DNA of 39,648 nt from an uncultured Rubrobacteraceae bacterium (GTDB taxonomy: Bacteria > Actinomycetota > Rubrobacteria > Rubrobacterales > Rubrobacteraceae), in NCBI GenBank assembly GCA_902806055.1, contig CADCVD010000061.1, positions 1 through 39,648 on the forward strand, given 5' to 3'. The position numbers were made by a program, and so were the translations under genes. Below are positions 15,898 to 23,921 of this stretch, one piece after another; within the stretch, counting starts at the first letter, position 1; each line of letters begins with the position of its first letter. The notes under the pieces are model-generated. The model saw only the letters and a list, made by a program, of their open reading frames with translations, searched no databases and had not been told where the DNA came from.

Positions 15898-16449
15898 CTA
15901 ACCGCTTGGGGAATGGGAGGCGCGCAGTGCTCGGGATTGGCGCGAGATGGCCCAGGCTACCAGGAGCAGCAAGGTTCCGTGCTCGGCCAACGTAAAGTTG
16001 CGAGCGTAACGCGAGCGATCCCAGTAAGAGATCGGGCTCCGCAAGCGCCACTCCGAGATTGGCCACAGGATCGGACGCGCATCCTCCGCGTGGGTGAGCG
16101 CATCGGTAAGCACGTGACCCGCCCATCCAATCAGGAAGGTGAGCAGCGGCTTGCGCAGGCTGAGCTCTTTTGAACCAAGCGTCCACAAGATCAGTAACGA
16201 GGCTCCGACGGGAAGCACCGAGTGGAGCGCCGCGTCAGGACCTGCGAAGGAGCGCTTCGTGCACACCTCCTCGCACAACGCGGATCGGTTGAGACGGTGT
16301 CGCCGGGAGCCGAGCCACGCCGCCCCGGCGAGCGCCGGGAGGTCCGGGAACACAGCGCCAGAGGCGCCCCCGACCGCCACCCCGACTTCGGAGGGAGCAG
16401 AGAGCCTGGCGGCGGCCAAGGTTAGGGCCACATGAGAGTAGGTGCGCAC
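15898..16449 (-). CDS. YdjM-like membrane-bound metal-dependent hydrolase (copy 2)
   Basis: About 183 aa, a tandem paralogue of the protein at 15315-15887. Shared signatures are RTYSHVALTLAAARL, VFPDLPALAGAAW, GWAGHVLTDALTHAEDARPILWPISEW (read as adjoining pieces) and the SPISYWDRS segment. The frame is open to GTG 16575, adding 42 basic residues, but GTG 16449 matches the paralogue's N-terminus and is preferred; neither has a clear ribosome site. The gap to copy 1 is 10 bp, so both are probably cotranscribed. The products may act as a pair. Confidence 0.75.
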   Translation of the reverse strand: MRTYSHVALTLAAARLSAPSEVGVAVGGASGAVFPDLPALAGAAWLGSRRHRLNRSALCEEVCTKRSFAGPDAALHSVLPVGASLLILWTLGSKELSLRKPLLTFLIGWAGHVLTDALTHAEDARPILWPISEWRLRSPISYWDRSRYARNFTLAEHGTLLLLVAWAISRQSRALRASHSPSG

Positions 16450-16534
16450 ACGAGAGATTCTATCCGCTGTAGCCAGCTCACGGAGGACTCTCAGAGCCCG
16501 AGCGGCGTGAACCCTCGGAGCTCTCTCGAACAAT

Positions 16535-16562
16535 TTGGTTATGCACCTCCGTTGTGTATATT
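16535..16562 (+). promoter_or_regulatory. Candidate sigma-70 promoter for the FAD oxidoreductase gene
   Basis: A -35-like TTGGTT (16535-16540) and a -10-like TATATT (16557-16562) are separated by 16 bp in the divergent region upstream of the gene at 16613. The transcript would start near 16569 and give a leader of about 44 bases containing the AAGGGAG ribosome site. If the YdjM-like copy 2 starts at GTG 16575, this promoter would overlap its 5' end. Confidence 0.4.
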
Positions 16563-16612
16563 TGAGGCGCGGCACCTACCAATTCTCGGGTCTTACGTGT
16601 GAAGGGAGATAG

Positions 16613-17722
16613 ATGCTGGGGAAACGCATCGTTCTTGCGGGGGGTGGTCACGCGCATCTGTACTTCCTGGCACGCGTGGGAGAGCTGACCCGGCGGGGCT
16701 TCGACGTCACCCTTGTGGATCGTTCACCTTACCTGTACTACTCGGGTATGGCTACGGGCGTGATCTCTGGCGCCTACGCTCCTGACGAGCATCGCATAGA
16801 CATCCGCCGACTCGTGGAGAAGGGAGGAGGCGAATTCATCGAGGGCCGCGTAACGCGGATCCGGGCAGAGAACAGAGAGTTCGTCCTCGAAAACGGCCAG
16901 ACAGTCCCGTACGACGCGGCTTCCGTCTGCCTGGGCAGCGAGGTCCCCCGATCCATCGTCTCAAAAAACGGGGCGGGTGCAGTCAGGGTCAAACCTGTTG
17001 TGAACACGCTGGAGATAAGGCGTCGGCTGCTGGCACTTGGCGAGGAGCATCCACCCAGGGTGCTCGTCGTCGGCGGGGGCGCTGCGGGTTGCGAGGTGGT
17101 GGCCAACACGCTGGCGCTGCTCGGCCAGCTCGGTCTCGAAGCTAAGCTCACGATAGCCCAGAGGAGCGAGTCTCTCTTGCCAAACGCCCCGAGAGGGGCG
17201 CAGAGAGAGATCCTGAGGTTACTGCAAGAGAGAGGCGCAAAGGTCCTTACGGGCACCCTTGTTACCCGCCTCGGCGATGGTGTGGCGTGGACTTCCGATG
17301 ACCGCGAACTTCCTTGCGACCTGCTGGTTATGGCGGTCGGAGTCTCTCCTCCTAGCGTGTTTCGCGATTCACGGTTACTCACCGATGGGGCTGGCGGTCT
17401 GCGGTTGGATCGCTACCTCCGCAGCATCGGTAACGGGCGTCTTTTCGGCGGGGGCGACTGTGTATCCTTCCGTGGCAAAGCTCTCCCGAAGCTCGGTGTA
17501 TTCGCAGTCCGCCAGGGGCCCGTTATCTTCCGCAACCTGCAGGCCTCGCTTACTGGCACGCCGCTCCAGGAATACAGACCACAGAAACATTACCTTTACG
17601 TGCTCAACCTCGGCGACGGTACCGGGCTCGCCGTCTATGGCCGTCTCTCTTGGCGCGGACGGCTATCTTGGTGGCTCAAGCATCGTATAGATGAGAAGTT
17701 CATTAGAGAGCATCGCTTATAG
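16613..17722 (+). CDS. SelD-type FAD/NAD(P)-dependent oxidoreductase
   Basis: A 369-aa flavoprotein with a two-dinucleotide-binding-domain fold. The FAD motif is GGGHAH (10-15), with YYSGMATGVISGAYAP following. The NAD(P) motif is GGGAAG (154-159), and the second FAD motif is FGGGDCVSF near 280. This arrangement, especially GGGHAH and YSGM, is typical of the NDH-2-like oxidoreductase often found fused to the N-terminus of SelD selenophosphate synthetase; here the kinase part is absent. ATG 16613 follows AAGGGAG. Downstream are an OsmC peroxidase-like gene, a GH63 hydrolase and a SenB-like glycosyltransferase. Quinone or sulfide-type reduction is possible; the substrate is unknown. Confidence 0.8.
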   Translation: MLGKRIVLAGGGHAHLYFLARVGELTRRGFDVTLVDRSPYLYYSGMATGVISGAYAPDEHRIDIRRLVEKGGGEFIEGRVTRIRAENREFVLENGQTVPYDAASVCLGSEVPRSIVSKNGAGAVRVKPVVNTLEIRRRLLALGEEHPPRVLVVGGGAAGCEVVANTLALLGQLGLEAKLTIAQRSESLLPNAPRGAQREILRLLQERGAKVLTGTLVTRLGDGVAWTSDDRELPCDLLVMAVGVSPPSVFRDSRLLTDGAGGLRLDRYLRSIGNGRLFGGGDCVSFRGKALPKLGVFAVRQGPVIFRNLQASLTGTPLQEYRPQKHYLYVLNLGDGTGLAVYGRLSWRGRLSWWLKHRIDEKFIREHRL

Positions 17723-17978
17723 TGACTCCTCGTTCAAGTATCCAGGGCCTATAGAGACGCACGCATACCTCGATCCCGCCTTCACACTAGCGCCGCGAAT
17801 GTTGAGTGGGCCTTGTTCGCCGACACTCATCAGTAGCTTCGATCTCTGTACCGTCGGGACGCAGTCGGCAAGGGTCGAGTCTTGCTCCAAGCGAGAGGTA
17901 AGAAATCGGCGCGTCGGAAGGTCTGATCTGGGGCAGGCACGATGCACACCAAGCGGCGGTACGAGGAGGGATCAGGAG

Positions 17979-18407
17979 ATGCACCCGGAGAACGGTCGAG
18001 TTACAGTGCGCACGGGGAATGGCCTGTACACCGAGGTCATGGCGAATGGGTACTCTATGGTGGTCGATGAGCCGGTTGCGTTTGGTGGCACCGGCGCCGG
18101 ACCTACGCCGTACGATTACCTGCTGGCCGCGCTCGGGGGCTGCGCCGCGATGACGGTACGCATGTACGCCAATCGCAAGGGGTGGCCCCTGGATTCCGTG
18201 CGGGTCCGTATGGAACACAGCAAGATCCACGCGAGAGATTGCGAGAAGTGCGAGAACGAGAACGGGAGGATAGACCGGATCGAGCTGCAACTAGAGCTTA
18301 CAGGTCCCCTCGACGAACATCAGCGCCGGCGGCTGGGGAAGATCACCGAGAAGTGCCCGGTCCACCGCAGTCTCGACTCGGAGATGCTGATCGAGACCCG
18401 TGCGTAA
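17979..18407 (+). CDS. OsmC family protein
   Basis: A 142-aa member of the OsmC/Ohr family, usually thiol peroxidases acting on organic hydroperoxides. The two conserved cysteines are C55 (LGGCAAMTV) and C126 (EKCPVHRSL). An extra CxxC-like pair, C88 and C91, is in RDCEKCE, common in one OsmC subgroup. ATG 17979 has AGGAGG nine bases upstream; the open frame extends further back but without protein-like sequence. The gene is followed 64 bp later by the GH63 hydrolase on the same strand. Being the YhfA-like rather than the Ohr branch is my impression only. Confidence 0.85.
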   Translation: MHPENGRVTVRTGNGLYTEVMANGYSMVVDEPVAFGGTGAGPTPYDYLLAALGGCAAMTVRMYANRKGWPLDSVRVRMEHSKIHARDCEKCENENGRIDRIELQLELTGPLDEHQRRRLGKITEKCPVHRSLDSEMLIETRA

Positions 18408-18471
18408 GAAAACGAGGTTCCAGGCCGTCAGTGTCAACGATAGGGAAGCGACATTGCGGGGAGGAAGCGCC

Positions 18472-19983
18472 TTGACAACGACCGGCTCTCCCGACGACGG
18501 TGGGAAACACAAAGAAATCGGCGTAGGCAGAAGCGGCGGATCCTCCAGGGTTGAAGAGCCCCTTGCAGACGTTCCCCCCGCTAAAGAGATGCGACCCCCG
18601 CGCCTCGGCCCGCCCGAAGATGTTGAGGCTCTGACCAGCGAAGCCGCAAAGGTCCTGCGCCTCAACGACATGGGAGGGTGGACGAAGGCCGCGCCGGAAC
18701 TCTACCCGCACCAATGGAGTTGGGACAGCGCCTTCATCGCCATCGGCCTCGCCCATCTCGACATCCGGCGCGCCGCTAGGGAACTGGAGATGCTCTTCGC
18801 CCACCAGTGGAGGACCGGCAAGGTGCCCCACATAGTGTTCAACCAGGACGCCCCGCCCAAGAGCTACTTCCCGGGGCCGGAGCACTGGGCCTGTGCCGCG
18901 GCCTCGCCCGACGCCCCGCCCGCGCCACCCTACACGAGCTGCTTGAGCCAACCGCCGGTACACGCCATCGCGGTCCTCCGGATCTGGGAGGCAGCCAGCT
19001 CAGGGAGTGAAGGAGAAATCTCCTTCGCGCGAGCCTTCCTGAGTGGCATCTACCCCGGCCTCCTCTCCTGGCACCGTTACCTCCTGACCTACAGGGACCC
19101 CGAGGGCTCGGGGCTGGTGACCATCTATCACCCGTGGGGGAGCGGGACAGACAACTCTCCGCGCTGGGACAAGCCTCTCGAAGCGCTGGAGGTAGGAGAC
19201 GTAGGACCCTACCCTCGCTACGATCTCCGGCACGTCGGCTCCCCCTCCCAAAGGCCGACAAACGCCGACTACGAACGCTACCTCTGGCTGATGAACCTGA
19301 TAAAGCGTGCGCATCACTGTGACGAGCCAAACATCTACGAATCTCACCCTTTCCTGGTCAAGGACGTCCTCACGAGCGCCATTCTGGTGGCGGCGAACGA
19401 GGCCCTGCTGGAGATAGCGAGCCTGTTGGAAGCACCCGAGGAAGAGCTAGATTTGGTCAGGGATTGGGTGGATCGCGGCCGGCGAGCACTGGAGGGTTGC
19501 TGGGACCTTGAGCTCGGGCTCTCCCTCGACTACGACCTGAGGGCGGACAGACCCCTTCGGGTGCGCACCGTCGCGGGCTTCGCCCCCCTGATCGCCGGCG
19601 GCCTGAGCAAGGAACGGCTCGGTGCTCTCCTCGAGACCCTCGATTCTCCGGCGTTTCTCGGTCACCGGGGGCTGCGCTGGCCTCTGCCGCCCTCCACCAG
19701 CACCGACGACTCGAGGTTTCACCCCCGTAGCTACTGGCGCGGACCGACGTGGCCCGTCTTCAACTGGCTCCTCTGGTGGTCGCTAGTTCGCGCCGGCGAG
19801 CACGAGCGCGCAGAGCGGCTGAGGCAGACGGCGCTGGACCAGCTCGCCGTCCGGGGATTCGGGGAGTATTTCGACCCCTTCACCGGTCAACTCCTTGGCT
19901 CCGCCAACCAGTCGTGGACCGCTGCTGTAGCCCTGGACTGGCTGGTCCACGACCCGGCCCAGGAGAACAGGATGGCCTCGTGA
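18472..19983 (+). CDS. GH63-type mannosyl/glucosylglycerate hydrolase
   Basis: A 503-aa (alpha/alpha)6-barrel glycoside hydrolase. The TTG at 18472 is preferred to GTG 18400 because GGGGAGG lies seven bases before it. Family motifs include HQWSWDSAF, QPPVHAIAVLRIWE, YHPWGSGTDNSPRWD, YWRGPTWPVFNWLLWW and FGEYFDPFTGQLLG. By analogy with characterised GH63 mannosylglycerate and glucosylglycerate hydrolases, the catalytic pair would be D227 (GTDNSP) and E465 (GEYFDP). These enzymes release glycerate and the sugar from the compatible solutes mannosylglycerate or glucosylglycerate, and one is known from Rubrobacter. The first 50 or so residues are extra and low-complexity. Which solute is cut cannot be told. 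No signal peptide is seen, so it is cytoplasmic. Confidence 0.82.
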   Translation: MTTTGSPDDGGKHKEIGVGRSGGSSRVEEPLADVPPAKEMRPPRLGPPEDVEALTSEAAKVLRLNDMGGWTKAAPELYPHQWSWDSAFIAIGLAHLDIRRAARELEMLFAHQWRTGKVPHIVFNQDAPPKSYFPGPEHWACAAASPDAPPAPPYTSCLSQPPVHAIAVLRIWEAASSGSEGEISFARAFLSGIYPGLLSWHRYLLTYRDPEGSGLVTIYHPWGSGTDNSPRWDKPLEALEVGDVGPYPRYDLRHVGSPSQRPTNADYERYLWLMNLIKRAHHCDEPNIYESHPFLVKDVLTSAILVAANEALLEIASLLEAPEEELDLVRDWVDRGRRALEGCWDLELGLSLDYDLRADRPLRVRTVAGFAPLIAGGLSKERLGALLETLDSPAFLGHRGLRWPLPPSTSTDDSRFHPRSYWRGPTWPVFNWLLWWSLVRAGEHERAERLRQTALDQLAVRGFGEYFDPFTGQLLGSANQSWTAAVALDWLVHDPAQENRMAS

Positions 19984-20202
19984 TCGTGCGTTTGGCTTGA
20001 GTAGCACTTTTTGAGCCCAACTCATGCCGCTGTCTATATAAGAGGCCGCGCCAATAGGCGGGTAGCGAATGTATCCTCCGGGAGGGAAACAGCTGTTTGA
20101 TCATCTGCAGCCAAGTCCAATGCGAAACGTTGCCAGTCTATTGGCGCAAGCTCTTACCCGAAATATGTACAGTGGCGTACCAGCGAAGGGGGGCTAGCTC
20201 GT

Positions 20203-21165
20203 TTGAAGATCAACCTCATTACCCCTGCCGGACGCGACCTGCGCAACGGCAACCGGACGACCGCCGAACGGTGGGCTGGCTTCTTGCGGAAGCTCGGCCA
20301 CGAGGTCGTTCTGGAAGAGACCTGGGGCGGCGAGGAGCCGGACCTGATGCTCGCGTTGCACGCTCGTCGCAGCCACCCCTCCATAAAGCGCTACGCCGCC
20401 GATTGTCCGGAGCGCCCCCTTATCGTCGCCCTCACCGGCACCGACCTCTACCGGGACATCCACTCCGACGAGACGGCAAAAGAGTCGCTGGAGCTGGCGA
20501 CGGCCCTAGTCGTCTTGCAGGACATGGGCCTCAACGAGCTCGAACCTCGCCACCGCTCGAAGGCTCGGGTCATCTATCAGTCCGCCGAGCCGGTATGTCT
20601 ACAACGACCGGACGACGAACACTTCGATGTCTGCGTTATCGGACACCTCAGGGCCGAGAAGGACCCCTTCCGGGTCGCCCTCGCCGCCCGGCTGCTCCCT
20701 TCATCCTCGCGCATACGCATCACCCACGCGGGTAGGCCCTACGGCGAGGAATTCGAGAGAGAGGCCCGGCTGCACGCCGAGGCCCTCCGATACCGCTGGA
20801 TCGGGGAGCTGACCCGGCAAGAGGCGCGGAGCCTCCTTGCGCGGTCGCGGTTGCTCGCGCAGACCTCCGCCATGGAGGGCGGGGCAAACACCGTCTCCGA
20901 GGCGCTAGCCTCCGGGGTGCCGGTCGTCGCCTCGCGCATCCCCGGCAACGTTGGTATGCTGGGTGAGGACTATCCCGGCTACTACCAACCAGGCGACGAG
21001 AAGGCCCTGGCCCAACTGTTGTACCGAGCCGAGACGGACGACGCGTTCTACGAGATGCTGAAAGCTCGCTGCGAGGCACGCACTCACCTGGTCCTGCCCG
21101 GACGCGAGAAGGCGGCGTTGGAGGCCCTGGCAAACCATCTGCATCGCTTTGCGCCGTCTTTCTAA
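20203..21165 (+). CDS. senB: SenB-like selenosugar synthase / TIGR04348 glycosyltransferase
   Basis: A 320-aa GT-B fold glycosyltransferase. It carries the hallmark segments of the TIGR04348 family, now linked to SenB of selenoneine synthesis: ALHARRS (51-57), LTGTDLYRDI (77-86), ALVVLQ (101-106), ARVIYQSAEP (121-130) and a C-terminal sugar-nucleotide site EGGANTVSEALASGVPVVASR. SenB makes a selenosugar from UDP-sugar and selenophosphate. TTG 20203 follows AAGGGGGG nine bases upstream. Its expected partners SenA and SenC/SelD are not seen in the window, though a SelD-type oxidoreductase lies 2.5 kb upstream. The family call is strong; use of selenium here is inference, and a different acceptor is possible. 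Confidence 0.7.
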   Translation: MKINLITPAGRDLRNGNRTTAERWAGFLRKLGHEVVLEETWGGEEPDLMLALHARRSHPSIKRYAADCPERPLIVALTGTDLYRDIHSDETAKESLELATALVVLQDMGLNELEPRHRSKARVIYQSAEPVCLQRPDDEHFDVCVIGHLRAEKDPFRVALAARLLPSSSRIRITHAGRPYGEEFEREARLHAEALRYRWIGELTRQEARSLLARSRLLAQTSAMEGGANTVSEALASGVPVVASRIPGNVGMLGEDYPGYYQPGDEKALAQLLYRAETDDAFYEMLKARCEARTHLVLPGREKAALEALANHLHRFAPSF

Positions 21166-21203
21166 CCGGAGATAGTACTTAGAGCTTGATCCGGAAGGAG
21201 GGT

Positions 21204-21257
21204 ATGATTTGGGAACGGTCAGCTGACGCTAGGACAGTGACCGATCAGTGCCTATGA
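21204..21257 (+). CDS. 17-codon minicistron upstream of NrtS-DsrE
   Basis: A short frame with ATG 21204, immediately preceded by GGAAGGAGG, the best ribosome site in the area. It encodes MIWERSADARTVTDQCL and ends at a TGA (21255-21257) that overlaps the ATG (21254) of the fusion gene as ATGA. The main gene has no good site of its own, so its translation probably depends on termination of this leader. It may simply be a coupling device or a regulatory leader peptide. Chance cannot be excluded for so short a frame. Confidence 0.45.
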   Translation: MIWERSADARTVTDQCL

Positions 21258-21880
21258 AGATCAGCAGCCTTTACGACGTGGGGAGGGTGTTTAAACCTTG
21301 TGCCCAGCCACGCCATCTCCGTCGCACCTTCACCATCGCGCTCATCGTTGGTAGCTGGCTAACCTTGTTCAACCAAGGCGAAGTGCTTACGTCCGGGCAG
21401 CTAGACTCGGTGCTAATGCTCAAGGTGTTCCTCAACTACCTTACGCCTTTCGTGGTTGCCAATTTCGGTCTTATTTCGGCAGAAAAGACGGACGAGTCCA
21501 CCGAACGGGCGAGGCCGAAGAACCATTGTCCGCCGAGAATAGTTGTCCTGGCGGACACCGAGACGCACGGAGATCTGGGGCGAGTAGCGAACGCTCTGAC
21601 CTCCGCCAAGGAGTTTAAGGAGGCTGGAGACGAGGCTACGGTCATCTTCGACGGGGCCGGCACCAAGTGGGTGCCCCAGCTCTCCAACCCGGACCACAGG
21701 CTCAACGGCGACTACGAGGAGATCAAAGATATTATCGCTGGGGCCTGCGACTACTGTGCGGGAGCCTTCGGCGTCAAGGACGAGATCGAGAAGAGCGACG
21801 TTCCCTTGCTAGAGGAGTACTCTGGGCATCCCAGCCTCCAGCGTCTCGTCTCGCAGGGCTATCAGGTGATCACCTTCTAA
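21254..21880 (+). CDS. NrtS-DsrE fusion protein
   Basis: A 208-aa protein with two parts. Residues about 19-77 match the NrtS family of small nitrate/nitrite transport proteins (RRTFTIALIVGSWLTLFNQGEVL, then LKVFLNYLTPFVVANFGLIS), giving two membrane helices. Residues about 95-208 are a soluble DsrE-family domain (IVVLADTETHGDLGRVANAL, FDGAGTKWV, IAGACDYCAGAFGV, QGYQVITF), a fold used in sulfur relay; C165 and C168 could be redox active. Both domains are normally separate proteins. ATG 21254 is used; GTG 21248 is also in frame. It follows the 17-codon minicistron. A membrane-anchored sulfur-handling protein, or a nitrate/nitrite uptake component regulated by a sulfur domain, are both possible. 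Confidence 0.75.
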   Translation: MKISSLYDVGRVFKPCAQPRHLRRTFTIALIVGSWLTLFNQGEVLTSGQLDSVLMLKVFLNYLTPFVVANFGLISAEKTDESTERARPKNHCPPRIVVLADTETHGDLGRVANALTSAKEFKEAGDEATVIFDGAGTKWVPQLSNPDHRLNGDYEEIKDIIAGACDYCAGAFGVKDEIEKSDVPLLEEYSGHPSLQRLVSQGYQVITF

Positions 21881-21884
21881 GGGC

Positions 21885-22080
21885 TCTCTTCTCTTCAGGC
21901 GCGTCTACGGCTCGTGTGCCGTAAGCAAACGCCTTGGCTTCCTCCTTGTAGCCGAAGACCGGCAGCATTCTCTGCCCATCGAGGGAACCTGAGGCACCGG
22001 GCAATTCGACGGTGAGCGCCTCCATCCTGCGAGCCTCGCACCCGAAGATTAGCCAGTACCGCGGATTCGTTGACCGCGCA
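21885..22080 (-). pseudogene. Possible fragment of an unidentified protein
   Basis: About 65 codons with biased, protein-like composition and no start codon or ribosome site: the upstream codons switch to another frame encoding a Cys/Glu-rich stretch (SCNSCFDGFEGTERVDDEW). This looks like one small gene carrying a frameshift, but neither half belongs to a family I can name. It is transcribed against the NrtS-DsrE gene. Confidence 0.3.
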
Positions 22081-22258
22081 TAACCATTCATCGTCCACCC
22101 GCTCCGTACCCTCGAACCCGTCGAAGCACGAGTTGCATGAGCCAAGCCGGGCTCGTGTGGCGGTGGCAGCCGCGAGGTCGGCTCAGAGGGCGGTCGGGGT
22201 GCCGTGTACCGTCTATACAAACTTCCTTCCTCTCAGGCATGCTTGCTTTCCCCTGTGC

Positions 22259-22298
22259 CGAACAGGCGGCGTGTGCTCCGGGGCACGCTGCCTGTTCG
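22259..22298. repeat. Large imperfect stem-loop
   Basis: An inverted repeat of about 18 bp per arm (CGAACAGGC-GCGTG core with three mismatches, two of which could be G-U pairs in RNA) around a 4-base loop. It is the strongest hairpin in the gene-poor interval and is not adjacent to the end of any recognised gene, so a terminator role is uncertain. It could be a structured RNA or the relic of a mobile-element end. Confidence 0.5.
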
Positions 22299-22724
22299 AC
22301 CGGCCACCAGACCGGCGACGGCCCCCCTACCTGCTTCGGCCTTGAGGTGTGTTGCGCTCATGGCTCGTCTTCTCCTTTCCATCCGACTCCACAACGAGCC
22401 CCTCCTTCATGCTGACTGCCTGGACACGCGATCTCTTACTTACTCGCCACGACCTTTTCGATCGGGTCCCCGACACTCGAGGGAGGTCAGCGAGGAACGG
22501 GGGCGGGGAGCGTTACGGAGGCCCGCTCGAGTGCCAGGTGTGCGGCCTTCGTTTTTCAACATCCTGAAGTCTTCCCGGAAACTGAGCTCTCGGCAAATGA
22601 AGCTGGCAGAAGCGGCTAGGTGCAAACTCACGATATCTTCACCGAGCCTTAACCAAAAGTAAGTTCCAGACGGTGTAAGTCTCTGAGAGACGCTCGGGCA
22701 ATACCAAGAGAAGGAGGACGCAGC

Positions 22725-22907
22725 GTGAACGCAGCGCAGACGAGTGATCGCTCCGGGATGGGGAGCTGGATAACAGTTGGGGCGCTGATGGGGTTGCTCG
22801 CCGGAGCGGTGTTCATACTCTTCGAGATGGTCGCGGCTATGATGATAAACCAGCCCTCGGACGCGGCCGGCCTCGAAGATGCAGAGGAAGGGCAGGAGGC
22901 AGGCTGA
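22725..22907 (+). CDS. Small one-TM membrane protein
   Basis: A 60-aa protein with one hydrophobic helix (about 14-42) containing Gly, Ala and Met, and an acidic C-terminus. GTG 22725 is preceded by GAAGGAGG. Its TGA overlaps the ATG of the next membrane-protein gene (TGATG), so they are coupled and may form a complex. No family is recognised. Confidence 0.7.
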   Translation: MNAAQTSDRSGMGSWITVGALMGLLAGAVFILFEMVAAMMINQPSDAAGLEDAEEGQEAG

Positions 22908-23350
22908 TGGAGACGAGGCGCCTAGCGGTAGGGTTCGGTTGGGGAGTGGTGGCGACGATAGAGATGTCGGTGCTGATGATCCTTGCTGTGTTCACGGGTC
23001 TCTCCCCGATGCCCAGCCCGATACCCGAGGCCATCGTAAACAAGGGTCTAGGGCTCCTCGGAGTAGGCTTACCAAAGCCCCTGATCATGCTCTTGGCCGC
23101 GGTAGCTCACCTGTCCTACGGCGGCGTCGCAGGCGCCATCCTCGCAGCCTTGACCCGGCCGGTGACGGTCTGGAAGGGCCTGGGGTGGGGCGTCTTCTTG
23201 TGGCTCGTCATGCAGGTGGCGGTCTTCCCGCTCCTTGGCTGGGGGCTCTTCGGGGTGGCGATCACCCCCCGGATCGCCGTGGCGACGCTCGTCCTCCACC
23301 TAGTCTACGGCGCCACCCTAGGGTTGCTCATGGACCGGGGGCGTAAGTAG
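22907..23350 (+). CDS. Membrane protein, four or five TM helices
   Basis: A 147-aa protein with helices at about 6-32, 50-70, 75-85, 92-118 and 120-142, a short basic tail and no catalytic motif. It overlaps the preceding one-TM gene by one base. Similar small polytopic proteins are often annotated as conserved hypothetical in actinobacteria; I assign no function. The next gene encodes a further membrane protein of related character. Confidence 0.75.
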   Translation: METRRLAVGFGWGVVATIEMSVLMILAVFTGLSPMPSPIPEAIVNKGLGLLGVGLPKPLIMLLAAVAHLSYGGVAGAILAALTRPVTVWKGLGWGVFLWLVMQVAVFPLLGWGLFGVAITPRIAVATLVLHLVYGATLGLLMDRGRK

Positions 23351-23438
23351 AGATCCTCCGTCTGGCATGGTGCTTACACTATTCAACCAGGGGTCAGAGA
23401 TGGCCTTACACAGAAGGTAGGACAGAAAGGAAACACAC

Positions 23439-23921
23439 ATGATACGCGAAGCGCTGATAGGAGCCGCCGCCGGGGCCGTTGGCACGGTGGCGCTCAACGC
23501 GACGACCTACGCTGACATGGCCCTTCGAGGACGGGCCGCGAGCAGCGTTCCGTCCGAGATTGCCGCTACGCTCGCCGAGAAGGCGGGGATAGATCTCTCC
23601 GCCGCCGACGAGGGCCCGGAAGGCGAGACCGCGCAGAACCGCAAGAGCGGGCTCGGTGCTCTCTCTGGCTACGTCGTCGGCCTCGGCGCCGGCACCGCCT
23701 ACGGGCTTGTCCGGCCGCACCTGGGTGACGTGTCGATACCGCTCGCCGGGCTTGGGCTGGCACTCGTGGCGATGGCGGGGGCTGACGTACCGGCCGCTAC
23801 TCTGGGCGTGGTCGACCCGACCACGTGGCCTCCCTCCACCTGGATGATGGACCTCGGCTTCCACCTCCCTTACGGGCTTGTCACCGCAGTGGCCTACGAG
23901 GCGTTCAACGTCGCCTCGTAG
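23439..23921 (+). CDS. Membrane protein of unknown function
   Basis: A 160-aa protein with hydrophobic Gly/Ala-rich segments at about 4-20, 72-92, 98-120 and 140-158, separated by an acidic soluble loop (about 30-68). ATG 23439 follows AAGGAAA. It lies 88 bp after the previous membrane-protein gene on the same strand and may share its transcript. No family is recognised. An antisense frame (23406-24059) covers it fully but is considered a shadow. Confidence 0.7.
   Translation: MIREALIGAAAGAVGTVALNATTYADMALRGRAASSVPSEIAATLAEKAGIDLSAADEGPEGETAQNRKSGLGALSGYVVGLGAGTAYGLVRPHLGDVSIPLAGLGLALVAMAGADVPAATLGVVDPTTWPPSTWMMDLGFHLPYGLVTAVAYEAFNVAS

Larger units (their letters stand above)
21881..22724. 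other. Gene-poor interval with decayed frames
   Basis: About 840 bp. Minus strand 21870-22080 has a protein-like but start-less stretch (RYWLIFGCEARRMEALTVEL, LPVFGYKEEAKAFAY), which may be the end of a decayed gene with a frameshift near 22080. The region also holds the large stem-loop at 22259-22298. Nothing else is supported. Confidence 0.4.

Noticed and set aside
16613-17722. Complete SelD selenophosphate synthetase
   Set aside because: Only the oxidoreductase part is present; there is no ATP-binding kinase domain after it.
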